Positions 1 through 12,700 of a DNA stretch of 64,000 nt are shown here, in pieces. A program made the position numbers and the translations under genes. Source of the stretch: Sitta carolinensis (Eukaryota > Chordata > Aves > Passeriformes > Sittidae); the NCBI GenBank assembly GCA_032173965.1, contig CM063299.1, positions 1,240,001-1,304,000 of the forward strand, in the 5' to 3' direction. The notes beneath the pieces were generated by a model. That model was not told the DNA's origin. It ran no database searches and saw only the letters and a program-made list of their open reading frames with translations. How positions within the stretch are numbered: the first letter of the stretch is position 1; each line of letters starts with the position of its first letter.

Positions 1-625
1 ACACTTGCTTTATTCAGTGAATTAAAATTCCAACTTGGTTTGTCCAATTCCGTGCAAGTTTAGCTTTTACTGACAGGTGGTGTTACCATTCTAACACATG
101 TAGTGGGCTAATTAACCTAAAAGTGTGCTAATTAACCTACAGACAAATTATCCAGCCAGGTCAGAGTGTGAAGTTGCTTTGTGAAAGGTTGGCTTTATTT
201 CCCAAAATTTATTTTCAGAAGCTGCTGGTTTCAAGAGAAATGGGAATTACCAGCACCAGTCACCCTGGTTAATTAAATCTTTTTAATTGGAAATGACCCT
301 TCCAAAAATCATATGGGAAGAAACCCACAGAGAATCTTCAGGATGGTGGGAGAATTCATCAGCTTAGTTACTGAAAAGCCCTGTAATATTTTTCCCTGTA
401 GACTGACCAGTGTCTAAACGAAGGAAATTCTGTGTCTGCCTGCAGTGTAGCAAATTTTATTATTTTTATTTTTAGACAGTCCAGCACAACTCAGAGTTTT
501 TTACTTTCTTTTGCTGGTTTAATAAACAAAAAAGAACAATTAATGGGGGAGGCAGGGTTAGGGAACAGGGAAAAAAAGCTTTTAACATTAACTGGGCACT
601 CAGCTTGTTTCATATTTAATTGCAG
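1..625 (+). other. SYNRG: SYNRG intron 1 (3' part)
   Basis: AT-rich intronic sequence with a T-rich tract before the acceptor of exon 2. I see no gene, repeat family or RNA in it. Confidence 0.7.
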
Positions 626-744
626 GGATGATTCCTATGCAGCAGCAAGGATTTCCAATGGTTCCTGTCATGCAGACCAATATGCCAGGGATGATGGGGA
701 TGAATTATGGCTCTCAGATGCCTCCCGGACCCATGCCCATGCAG
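626..744 (+). CDS. SYNRG: SYNRG exon 2 (first exon in window)
   Basis: Acceptor ttgcag precedes 626 and donor GTGTGT follows 744. Two bases complete the preceding codon, then 39 codons follow of the Met/Gln-rich N-terminal segment (MIPMQQQGFPM...). It ends in phase 0. The methionine at 628 is internal, not the start: the family has an exon 1 encoding a Gly/Ala-rich leader. Confidence 0.93.
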
Positions 745-3700
745 GTGTGTGGCAGTGGAATGTGGACTGAAACTGCAGAACCCCACAGTGGTTTGGGTTG
801 AGGGGGACATTAAAGCTCACCCAGTCCCACCCCTGCCATGGCAGGGACACCCTCCACTAGCCCAGGGTGCTCCAAGCTCCATCCAGCCTGCACTTGGACA
901 CTTCCAGCCTCTCTGGGAAGCCTGTGCCACCCTCACAGGGAACAATTTCTGCTATCCCATCTAAGCCTGCCCTCCTTCAGGTTAAGGCCATTCCCTCTGT
1001 CCTATCACTACCATTTTTCTTTAAAGTAGCTTTGTCTTTAGTGCTGCTGTTGCTAATTGAGGAATAAGAATGAAATATGAGCAGCTAATATTATGCTTTC
1101 TCTCTTTTAATCTATTGTTTTCTATTTAGTGCTGTATGTGCTTATGTACAAATTGACACTTCGCTGAAATTTAATGGTTTTGCATGACTTTCTAACCAAA
1201 TTGCTGTGTCACAAACTGAATTTATTGTGTTTTGCCATCTCCTTACACTCCCTTCCCTCCACCACCTGGAATTTATTATGTTATTTTGGTGAAATTTATA
1301 GTAGGAAGATTTTTTTTATGAGAGCCGGTCTAAAAATAATAAACAACTTTTGTTCTCTTCCTACGTGTTCTGAGACCAAATGCAAAATGAATGATAAGAA
1401 AAGTAAATTATCTTCTGGCTCCTTCTATATTAGGCAGCTTTGCTTCTCTAAATGTCCTAGAATATATTTTTCAGATACAGTTTATTCTGTTGTCAGATAT
1501 TGTTGGGTATGTCTGGGAAATGCCTAACCACGTTTTCCAGCTTCCGTGGCTGGCAATAATAAAAGTATTATAAAATCACTTAGAATAGGAACCAGAAAGC
1601 CCAAGAAAACCCATCCTGAGCCGTGTGGGATGGCTGCAGCCTTCCTGCTCTTGGGGCAGGCTGGATTTGAAGACCTGATTTTTAACAATTTTCCCCAGTG
1701 CTGCGAGGACTGTGAGTGCTTGTGGAGAGGAAGAGTGCCATCTGCTGAGGGCACCGCTCCTCCAGCACTCCCTGACACCCGACTTCACGGGCTGCACTCC
1801 ATTGGTTTGGCTTTGTGCTGTGTTTGGTTTAGGGGGGCATGGCCCTGGGGCCGATGCCAGCAGCTGGAATGCCCTACATGGGACAGGCCTCCTTCCTGGG
1901 CATGCGCCCGCCCGCCCCGCAGTACACCCCCGACATGCAGAAGCAGTTTGCAGAGGAGCAGCAGTAAGTGACCCTTCACTGGCTCTTGGGGAGTCCTTTT
2001 GGGAGGGGGAGGTGTGGTTCCTCTGGAGCAGCATTGTTTTGGGCTGTAGAATATTGCTGGATATTCCGTTAACTCTGGAGGTTGTGGTGCTCGTCCAGCT
2101 CTGAGAAGAAGCAGCAGTGTGTGCAACCAAACCATCTGAACTTGAGACAGGAGAAATGGAGAAATCAAGCACAAACCTGCTGTGAAAAGTCTCATACAAA
2201 TTATTTATATATATTTAAATCATTTTCCTTCAGGAAGAGGTTTGAACACCAGCAGAAGTTCTTGGAGGAGGAAAGAAAACGGCGGCAGTTTGAAGAGCAG
2301 AAACAAAAGCTGAGACTCCTGAGCAGTGTGAAACCCAAGGTATGGCCTGATAATGAATGGGGTGTTTCTTTCTTCAGGGTTGGTTTTTTTTTTTTAATAG
2401 CTTATAATGGGAGGATCTCTTTCAACAACCAAATCAGTGGGGAATTGCATGAGATGCCAGATTATGGCTTGGAAAACCTCTGGAAGTGTCAGTCCTTTAC
2501 ACACTCTGCCAGCAGCAGGCATTGCTAATTCTGGTACTGAAGAAATTGGAATGGGGTTATTTTCTTCCAATGGGTATTGGAAGAAAACTGACCCGTTCTG
2601 TGAATTTTTCAAAATGTTTTCTGTGCTGTTTCAGACAGGTGAAAAAAGCAGAGATGATGCTTTGGAAGCCATTAAAGGGAACTTAGATGGCTTTTCTAGA
2701 GATGCTAAAATGCACCCAACACCAGCAACACATCCAAAAAAGCCAGGTTTGTAACTTTCCTCATTTTCCAACTGAAAATAAAAGTCCAACGTTTGAAATC
2801 CTCAGGAGGGGGAACTAATTCCAACAAGTATTTTTATTTGGTGGTACAGAATGAGTGGATTAACAGTTTTGTAAAATCAGATGTCATTCTGGCAGCTGTT
2901 TGCTTGGTCAGGGTATGAGGGTGAAATATTAGATACCAGACTTTATTAAAAGACTTGAAATCTGTAACAGAAAGCCTCATGTGCTGTGCTAAATGTGAAA
3001 CATCAAGGAAATTGATAAAGCGTTTGTTCTTTTCTAGTCAAAGCATTAATTAATGTTTTGCAGAGTGCTTTTGAAGATGAGAAGTGCAATTTAAGTGCTA
3101 AGAACGATCAAAACCGTGCATAAAGACTTGAGTGGAGTGTCACAGCTGGCTGATGTGTCGTTGGGCATGGTCAAACCAAGCCTCTGTGTTCTCAGTAATT
3201 ACACTGGCAACAATTGCCACTTAAGATTTCTTATGCCCTGAAGTGTAGTTTTTTTAGTGTCTAGCCTGAAACAAAGCTTATCTAGGCGAGCTTTTTCCTA
3301 TATAAAATCTGTGTCTCTGCTGGGGATTCACTCCTTGGCAAGTTTGTAGTTACAGGTGGTCTCTGGCAACTTCCCTTTGTAGATCTGCCTGTCCTTTACC
3401 AGTCCTGTTAAAATGGGTAACACTGGAAGGGATCAAGCAGAAAATCATTTACATGAGCAGACATTTCTTTTGTATCTTACCTTGTATTGCTGAGTTTCTG
3501 TGGATAAAGCATTCCTTTGAGGGAGAATGTCCCCCTGCCAGACCCCGTTATGTCCAGTTTGAAATATTACCCCTGGATTTGTTTTGACTCTGTCTGCTTA
3601 AAACAGAGCTAGAGTTAAGAACCAAATTTCAGTGTCTGCATCCTAAAAACCTGGGAGAAAAGAAGCGTGGTTGGAAGTGGCTGCTCAGTTTTACCTTGTG

Positions 3701-6700
3701 TTTGCTGTGCTGACAGTGCCACCCTTCACATCTGCCACCACCACACCCCCTCCACGCTGCTCCTCCTCCCTCCTTTTGCTGTGTATTCCCAGTGTTTGCC
3801 ACTTCTCCCACATTCCCACCCGTGCCCCTTATTCCTCCTCACTTTGCCTTGTGTCTTCATTCCATTTGCAGATCATCCCACACCATCCCATTGTGCTGTA
3901 TCTGTTTCCCATTCTGCTTTTCTCGATGATGAAGAATTTAGTGACTTTATGCAAGGGCCTGTTGAAACCCCCAAACTGGTGCCTCAATCTACCTCTCAGC
4001 CTTTCCATCCTGCCACTGAGGCTGGGCAGCTGCTTTCTGAGAGGGCTGTGCTCCAACCTGTCCCTCCAGCCCAGGCTCCAGTGTTATCCACCCTGCATGG
4101 TACAACTGGGCAGGTTCCTTATTTTCCTACCTCTGCATCTCCATCCAATGCCCATACAACAGGTAACTCTAAAGTATCTTCTTTTACATGTCACCCTTTG
4201 AGCTACACAAGAGTTTTTACTTAATTTGTTGGTTGGTTTTTTTTTTTTTTTTCAGTCTGGCTGGAAAAATATAATTTAGGCAATTAAGCAGAAACCTGCT
4301 GATCTGTGGGGAAAGATGATTTAAGTCCCCCTCTCCCTTCCCTTAGAACTGCCTGTAAAAGCAAACCATGTGTGGGTCCAAATACTGCTAAATATACACC
4401 TGCCTGGTCTTAGGTGAATTAAATCTTACGTTTTAGCATCATCCTAAGTCTGTGTGGTAGAAAAAGACACAGTTGAGATGGTGGTGTATGAAATAATGAT
4501 TATGCTGCTGTGGAGCACTTGTGTGCTTCCTCCCTTGGAGACTGAAGGGATGTTGGTGAGATGAACATGAAGAATTTTGGAGATGTAAGTAAATACTGGG
4601 CACTCCTGCTGCTGATACCTGGATGATTGTGCCACAATAATCTTAATACAGGAAAATAGTTTTGTGTCTTGCTCCTCTTATTTGTTTTTTGCTTGTTGAA
4701 TTTGTTGTATTTGTGGAACCAGGCTCTGAAAGTGTCCAGAGAGGGTGGTGCTGTTGCTCTGAGCAGGGGCTGGTCATCTCCAACTCATCAGTGGTACCAA
4801 AAGTACTTTTCCTTTGAAAAGTGTGGAAGTGCAGTCTGGGCAGTTCATAACAAAGTATAAATAATTCCTCCTGCTGTTTATTCAGGCTCTTCCTTGGAGG
4901 AGAAAGCCTTAGCTAATGGCTCAGATGAATCTGAACAAGAGCAAACCAAACTTAAAACGTCTGAAGTTGGGCACAAAGCCTCGGCTGCAAGCCAAGCCCA
5001 TCCCAGTCTCCCCAGCAGTGACTGGGATGTTGTAGGTGGACATGAAAGTGGTCCCACTGCTGCTGCAGAGGTGCACAAGGCTTCAGAACAAAACAGAGCA
5101 GTTGAAGAGTGTGGTGAGCAATCAGAACGTTTGACAGAATTGCAGTCTAATGAGATGCTGCTTGGTGCTAACGCTCTGTTCACTAATTCCAAGGCAAACC
5201 CTGCTTAATTTTGCTCTGAACGCCTGCTTGAATGTGTCAGTGCCTCCTGCTCCTTGCTCAAAGTGTAACTGCCATGATTTTGCTCTGAACTTTCACCTTA
5301 CAAGTTTATTGTTATAATCACCTTTAACATGTTTGTTTAATCAGGTTCGCTGTTTTAAAATATTCTGTCCTGTCTCGTGGAAAAAGAAGTTGTGCTGTCT
5401 AAAGATACTTTTAAAAAACTATTTAGGGAAACTTACCACTAAAGATGGTCAATGTCATGGTGGGTTTTAATCTTTTAACCTTGAAGGGATAAAACCTTGC
5501 CAAGTTAAAACTCTTGGCTAGTTAATACTTGTTTCTCAAGTATTTGCTGCTCATACACGTGTGTATGATGTTTAAAACTACCTGTGCTTTAGGGGTGAAT
5601 ATTCAAAAGATGGTCTAGAGGAAAACTTAAAAGTTTTGTTCCAGTTTGGATTTCGTTAAAACTGTTGAGTATGGAAGGGGGGTTAAAGCTGAAGAATAAT
5701 GAGGTCTGGGGAAGTGGCAAATTTATTTTACTTGGTTGGTGAAATGGAAGGAATTGCTTATATTAGAATGTGCTTGGAGTTGTGGGATGATTAGAAGTTA
5801 GACTGCAGTCAGGAGGGGATCCATGTGGAAGAGATGCAAGGGTGCTGGGAAAGACAATGAAATCTGAAATGATGCTGGTTTTGGTCAGAACTCCATCCAA
5901 GATGAGCATGAAATCCTCTGAGGGAGACTGAGGGGAAGAGTCCACATAGTGGAGAAGGAAATGACCAATTTTCAGGGAGTGAAGCGTGGCAGATGGTGTT
6001 GTGGGAGCCTGTAGCAGTGCAGGTGGCTGTGGTGTGCCCTGGAGCTGCAGCCTGGGAGCAGTGGGTAGGGGGCTGTGCACCATGGTGCTCAGGTTCAGTC
6101 CCTGGGCTGTCTGTGCATTTCCCAGGGGAGGGTGTTCTGGGGCAACTCTGCGGGGTTTATGGTAGGTATGGATTTATTTATTCCACAAGGAGCCCTAATA
6201 GCAGGGAGCTGATGGGAAGCTGAATTTGTAGGACACAGAACTGCTGTGAAACTTGAAGACAGTGAGACTTTAGGTTCTGGATGTTGAGAGGGAGGCACAT
6301 GAGGAGCTCCTTATTTCATTACACATATAACTATAATCTATTGCTGCCAAATCATTCTAGTTATTATTTCATATTCCTGCAGTATCTGTTTTTCCTCTGA
6401 GCACAGTGATTCCTCTCTGAAATCTTTGCCTGAAATGCTCAATTATGCTGACCAGCTGTGGTTTAGTCTCTTAAGATCATTGTACTCTGTATCCTAATCC
6501 AACTGTTTTTCTCACTGAATGGAACACCTTTAGGAGTTGGAGTGTTCCCTCCCCAGGACCCCATCCAGCAAATTATGCCTCCCTGGATTTACAACGACAG
6601 CTTGGTCCCAGGTAAACCAGCCAGTGGGCACTTGGCCAGGTGGGCATGAACCTGTGCTTGCATGGCCACTTACTGATCAAAGCCTTATTCCCTCAGCAAA

Positions 6701-9700
6701 GGGGTCCTGGATCTTTGCTGTGTTACATATTTATGGTGTCTTATCTGCATTTGAAGAAATAGGGGTTTTATTCGAGCATGTTAACAAATTCTAGATTAAA
6801 CATTTATGGCAGCAGCTTATCCCAGCAGAGGATGCATTGCTGATAATGCTGCTTTCATGGGTATTCTGGTTTTTGGCATGTCTTGTAATTAGACAGGCTC
6901 ATTTCTGAAGGCTATTTGTCTTCTATGTGTAAATAACACAGTGAATAGAAAATGAATTGCTGTAGTAAATATTGATTACACTGAGGTTTAAATACACAAG
7001 GCTCTTAGAACTATCTTTTTTATATGGGTTATCCTGCAATTTCATTAAAGAAACATGGTTTGAAATGCAGCACTAAGTATATTTTGTATAAAATATTTCT
7101 CTGCTCGAGTTAAACTTGTCTGTAAAGACCATCCAATAACACATTTAGATGAAGCATGATGATACAATACAGTGCCAGAATGCTCTTGCCTTACCTTACC
7201 CTGAGTGCTCCTGGTTTGATACCATGTGGAGTTTGAGACAAGATGAAAAAGCAGTAATATTTGAAAAGAACAGTTGCCCCTGTCTAACACTGCCTCCCTC
7301 ACAACAGAGCTGTATAAGAAGATCTTAGAAACCACTTTGACTCCTGCTGGAATTGACACAGCCAAGCTCTACCCCATCCTGATGTCATCGGGACTGCCCA
7401 GGGAGACCCTGGGGCAGATCTGGGCTCTGGCCAACCGCACCACGCCCGGGAAGCTCACCAAGGAGGAGCTGTACTGCGTGCTGGCCATGATAGCTGTGAC
7501 TCAGGTACGGCTCACCTGCAGCCCCCGAGCCTGCCCTGGGCTGCACACCTCTGTGAAATACTGCTGCTGCCCTTGGAACTGCAGTGGGATTGTAATTTTG
7601 TCAACTGCGCGCTTACATTTCAATTATATAGTGTCAGTTGAAGTTCTTAGATTTAGTTACAAAACACGTGTGTATATAGATTTTTAATATCAAATGCAGC
7701 AAGTGACAGGACAAGAATACACGGCCTCAAGCTGTGCCAGGGGAGTTTCAGCTGGAACATGAAGAATTTCTCCATGGACGGGGTTGTCAAGCACTGGCAG
7801 GGGCTGCCCAGGGAGGTGGTGGAGTCCCCATCCCTGGAGGTGTCCAAGGAAGGACTGGACGTGGCACTCAGTGCTCTGGGCTGGCTGACAGGGTGGGACA
7901 AAGGGTGGACTCAGTGGCCTTGGAGGCCTTTTGCTACCTCAGTAATTCTGTGTGGAATATAATTCACTTACCTGGACCTTGATGGCATGTTTGGATGTGG
8001 GAGCTTTACCGGGAGCTTGACCAGTACCCCGCTCGTTGTTGGCTTCAGTAGCACAAGCTGCAAACTGTCACTGGGAGCACTCTGCACCCTTTGATCAGCG
8101 CCGCAGGTGTAACTGTCTGTCTGTCTGTCGCGCTCTGCAGAGAGGGATCCCTGCCGTGAGCCCTGACGTGCTGAACCAGTTCCCAGCCGCGCCCGTCCCC
8201 ACCCTGTCCGGCTTCCCGGTGCCGCTGCCCGGCGGGGTGAGCCAGCCGCCGCTGCTGCCCGCGGCTCCGCCCGCCTCCGTGGGGCTGGGCATGGGGGCAG
8301 CCGTGATGGGCATGAGCATCCCCGGCCCTGCCGCTGCTCCTGCGCCGGCCCCCGCCCCGGCTCCGGCGGGAGGAGCTGCAGCACAGCCGGCCGGAGCCTT
8401 CCTGCCCTCCTACCCGCCCGGCCAGGTGAGCTCTGCTCCCCTCCTGATGGCAAACCCCCTTCCCTGGCAGGGGAGGTAGCCTGGCACTCCCAAACTTAGG
8501 GGCTTTTAAGTAAATGGCAAAAGAACCCAGAGCTGCAATCCAGCATGTGACGTCTGAAAATGTGGAGTTCTTTTATTTTTTCAGTTCTTTCTGGTGGCAT
8601 TAGGAGAGGTACAAAAGTGTTCTGTGTTACAAAGAGGATTTTAGTTGTAGTTAGGATTTTGTAACGCACATAAAGTGGAATTTGAGGTTAAACTGCACAA
8701 CAGACTCTAAGAACTGGTAAAATAGGAGTTTCAGGAGCAGCTGAGAACACTGAAAACCTTCAGTTTAAAAAGGTAAATCATGTGGGGGATAAATGTTGCT
8801 GTTTGCAGACATGGTTCATCCTTCAGGAAATAGTCTTTGCGAGGCTATTTATTTTAAATTATTCGTTGATTTAAATTGCTAATATTTGACCTGTATTAAA
8901 AGATGACATGGCCATGATCAATAACACATTTATTGTGAAAGGAGTTGAGTTCCTCTGTTCATTCTTGCTCCCTGTAATCCATCCTGTGTGTGTTTGAGTA
9001 GGGTGAGGTGCAGACAAAGTGGAACTGCTGATGATGCTGTGTTGAAAGGATTTTTTCCCTCTTAATCACACTGCTCCAAGCTGTTTTCTTGCTGCATGAG
9101 AATTTGAAGAGCCAACAGCATAGCAATTCATGTGTTGTTTGTAACTCAGGTGGTAAAACCAGAAGATGATGACTTCCAGGAGTTTCAGGATGCCTCAAAG
9201 TCTGGCTCCCTGGATGACTCCTTCACTGATTTCCAGGGGGAGGCAGCCAAAGCAGCCAGTTCACAGCACCGGAGCAGGTACCAGGTCCTTGCTGTTTCTG
9301 TCACTTCTCTGGCCACTGCCTAAACTTTTGATGCCTGACTGTAAATCTCAATTGAAACATCACTCAGACTCCAGCAATCCTGGCTTTTCCTTTCGGGGAC
9401 AAGATGTAATTCCTGATCAGGCAGGTTTCGTATAACAAAATAAATACATTTCCTCCCTTTGATAGTTTACAATCAACCTTTCAAGGTCTACAAAGGCTAC
9501 GAAATTTCAGCCTTCTTTCCTCTTTATGCACCTCCCAGGTGTCTGATTGTAGACAGACACGTTTTCTGGGTAGGAACTGGCTGTTCTTAGTGGCAAACAG
9601 AGCTCTGATTTCCATGTGAGCCCTGATTACCAGGTGCTTCCTCAGCAGTGACATCAAATGGGGATGCTCAAGATGCTCCAACCCCATGCTCTTACACTGT

Positions 9701-12700
9701 GGCAAATAGCTTCTGTGTAAGAAATACAATTTTGCTGATGGCATTGAAGTCCAGAATGTTTTGGTTTGGAAGAGACATTAAAGAAGCCCTGTCCAGCCTG
9801 GCCTTGGACACTCCCAGGGATGTCAGTCAATGCCACATGGATCTGAAGTTGCTGATTTTAGTATATCTTGTGTTAGATGTCACTTTGCAGCTGAAGCTAA
9901 TCCATTGCTGAAAGTTTTGACAGAAAACTGTTTGTAAATTGCACAATGGGAAGTAGAAGATCATAAAAAATATTTCAAAAAATGGTGTTTCTTTTTCACT
10001 GCAGCAGTTCTCTTTATTCAGTTGCGAAAGCGTTCAGTTTTGAACAAAATGTTACAATGAGCTATAATCTAATTGCTTATGGAGCTTTATTTTAAAAAAA
10101 AAGCCATCTGTGGAGTACAGCTGATTAACCATTCCATTTGCCAAGATTGCATATCTAATAGCCTGCTTTGCAGGGATGGGAAATTTAATTATATTACCAT
10201 AAGCTCTATTTTTTTTGCCGTTGCACTGTCTGCCTGTGAGCACCACAGACCAGCAGCAGCACACGTGTGCAAGTGCTTGGTTTGTGTGTTGCTTGTAGGC
10301 TGCTGATAAGGAGATTTAAATGGCTCTGGAAAGATTCTTGCTCAGGGCTGAAGAATGCAATAGAAATTCATTCAGGTTTTCAATGTGAATGACACAAACT
10401 GGAGGTAGAATGCATCATTCATATGTAAAGGATGTTGTTGTGTGGAGCTGCCAAGGTCTGATAACGGGGGGCTTGTGTGGAGGGCAAGCAAAGCTCTCTC
10501 CTAAATCTTCCAGCTTTTGCTAACAAGGTGTTAGCTTGTTGTGGCAGTTTTACTGCACAAAGTAGAGTGTGTTTATGCAAAAAGACTTGCTTGTGTAACT
10601 GCACTAATCCTTATTTTGCTGACTAGATACCTGCCTAAACTCAGATTGGCACTGACAGAAATTCAGAGTTCTTCTTTTCCTTTGAACAGTGATCCCCCTT
10701 TATTATCTTAATTTTACAATATGTAATGAGATATAATCAGAATTAGATAAGCTGAAAGTAAGGAACTGTCAAAATCTCATGCAGTTTTAACTCTTTATTG
10801 GGAATTTTCAAAGGGATAAATTAAGCAGGAGTGATTCCTGGGGTGTGTCTGTGTGCTTGTTCTCTCCTGGGCCACAAATTCCTTGGTATAAAGTTCTGGA
10901 GTGTTTTGTTCATGGTTTTGATAGAAATTAAAATCAAGAGTGGTGCAAATTGACTTTGAACTACTTAAGAAATATTATTAGGTGAGATAAAGTGGGAATT
11001 TACCCAGCTGAGGTCACTTACATCAGGGGTTGGATTAAACACTAATTAAGGCATAAGCTTAGGTTTAGGAACCAAATTGTGTAGACATAGTAAGAGTCTC
11101 CTTTAAATAATACCTGGAAATGCAGATTTCTTATGGATGAATTAAGGAACTTTGCTTTTATCTCTTTTGTTTTTAGTGTCCCTTCTTTACTAATGCCACT
11201 CCCAGGTACTAAGCCACTCTCACCAGCTGATAAATATGCTGTGTTTAAAGGAATGGCAGCTGAGAAGCCTTCTGAGAGTGCAGCTGCTTTTGGAGGTAAA
11301 AGGACAAATACACAACCACTATGAGCAATTTATTGTACTATTTAATAGATCTTTTTGGAATTGGTAATATATTAATATTAAAAAATCAGAGCGATTAATA
11401 CATCGTTTGCTGTATGAATTCATAATTTTGCTGTATGAATTCATAATTTTGCTGTATGAATGCATAATTTTGCTGTATGAATTCATCATTTCCCTGTGTA
11501 AATGTATTTCTTTTCTCCTCTGCTCTAGATGGAGGGGACAAGTACAGTGCTTTCCGGGAATTAGAGCAACCAGCAGAAAGCAAATACTTGGGTAAGCACT
11601 GGGGCTTTATTGTATTTTCATTATCATTTTTAGCATTTCTCTTTGAGCTGCAGAATTTCCATCTCTGCAATTCTAAAATAATGGTGGTGCTGCTGCTTCT
11701 GTAAAAAACTTGGGAGGAAGTATCTTGAACCAACAGGGCAGTATCCCATGGGAACAATGTGCTGATGGTATTTCTGGAAGGCTGGCATCTCCTCTGGGTG
11801 CTCCTGAGTTTTATTTTAAAGTAATGATGTGGTTGGAATTTGTTTTAAGTAAGGAGTCATTCATTTATGAAACCCCTGTGGTGTTTTGTGAGCTTCTCAT
11901 GCTTGGAACCTCTTCAGGATTAAATGCTTGCAGTAAAATGAAGTAACATTTGATCTCTTTCTGTACATGTTCTAAAATACAGAAAGTTGCTCTGTTTGCC
12001 TGCTGTCAAGGTCTGACCACTCTTAAACCCTTTCACCAGCTTACATTTCTAATGGAAAAGTTTGCAGTCCTTCAGTAAGTTTAGTTTGCTGTGCTGTTGC
12101 AGTTTTGATCAATGAATAGCAATTTGAGGAATATTTATATTGTTGCTGAGCCAAATGAATTGGTTTGGAGGGGAGGGAGATTGGAATAAAAGGTCAGGTG
12201 TAGTTGTGCTCCTTTACTGTCATTGTTAAGGGCATTCTTTTAAATCTTGGTTAAACTAATTTAGAGTGTGACACTGTGGTACCTTAAGAATTAAATGCTA
12301 GTGCTGTGTTTCTAGAACAGAAAAAATCTATTTATTGGACACTTGTCTTAAAGCATCAGTACTTTAAAATTACAAGTAGTCCAAGTATGTACATGCTGGT
12401 GAATGGGTTAAACAATGTTTTCATGTTCAAAAGAAGAAAGTTATAAAATTAGCACACTAAAATATTTAATGTAAATTCAGTGTAAACATTGTTACCTCAC
12501 ATTGGTTTTGTCTCAGCCATCTGGAGATCCCCCCGAAAAAGCTGCAATATTTCAGAGGAAGGAAGGGAGAAATATCTTCTGTAAAAAGCAAATTCTGTAT
12601 TGGTCTAAATGAAATTCAAAATTACATTCATTGTTTGGCAAACATGAAGAGGAGGAGGTGGGGAGGAGGACTTGTGTGGAGGCCAAAGAAGGCAGTATTG

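Noticed and set aside
628..630. ATG at 628 as the SYNRG start codon
   Set aside because: It lies two bases inside an exon with a proper acceptor, and the family has an upstream first exon.
3667..3871. Upstream extension of the SYNRG exon 6 frame with ATG at 3,667
   Set aside because: A good acceptor at 3,871 and phase-correct joining to exon 5 show this part is intron.
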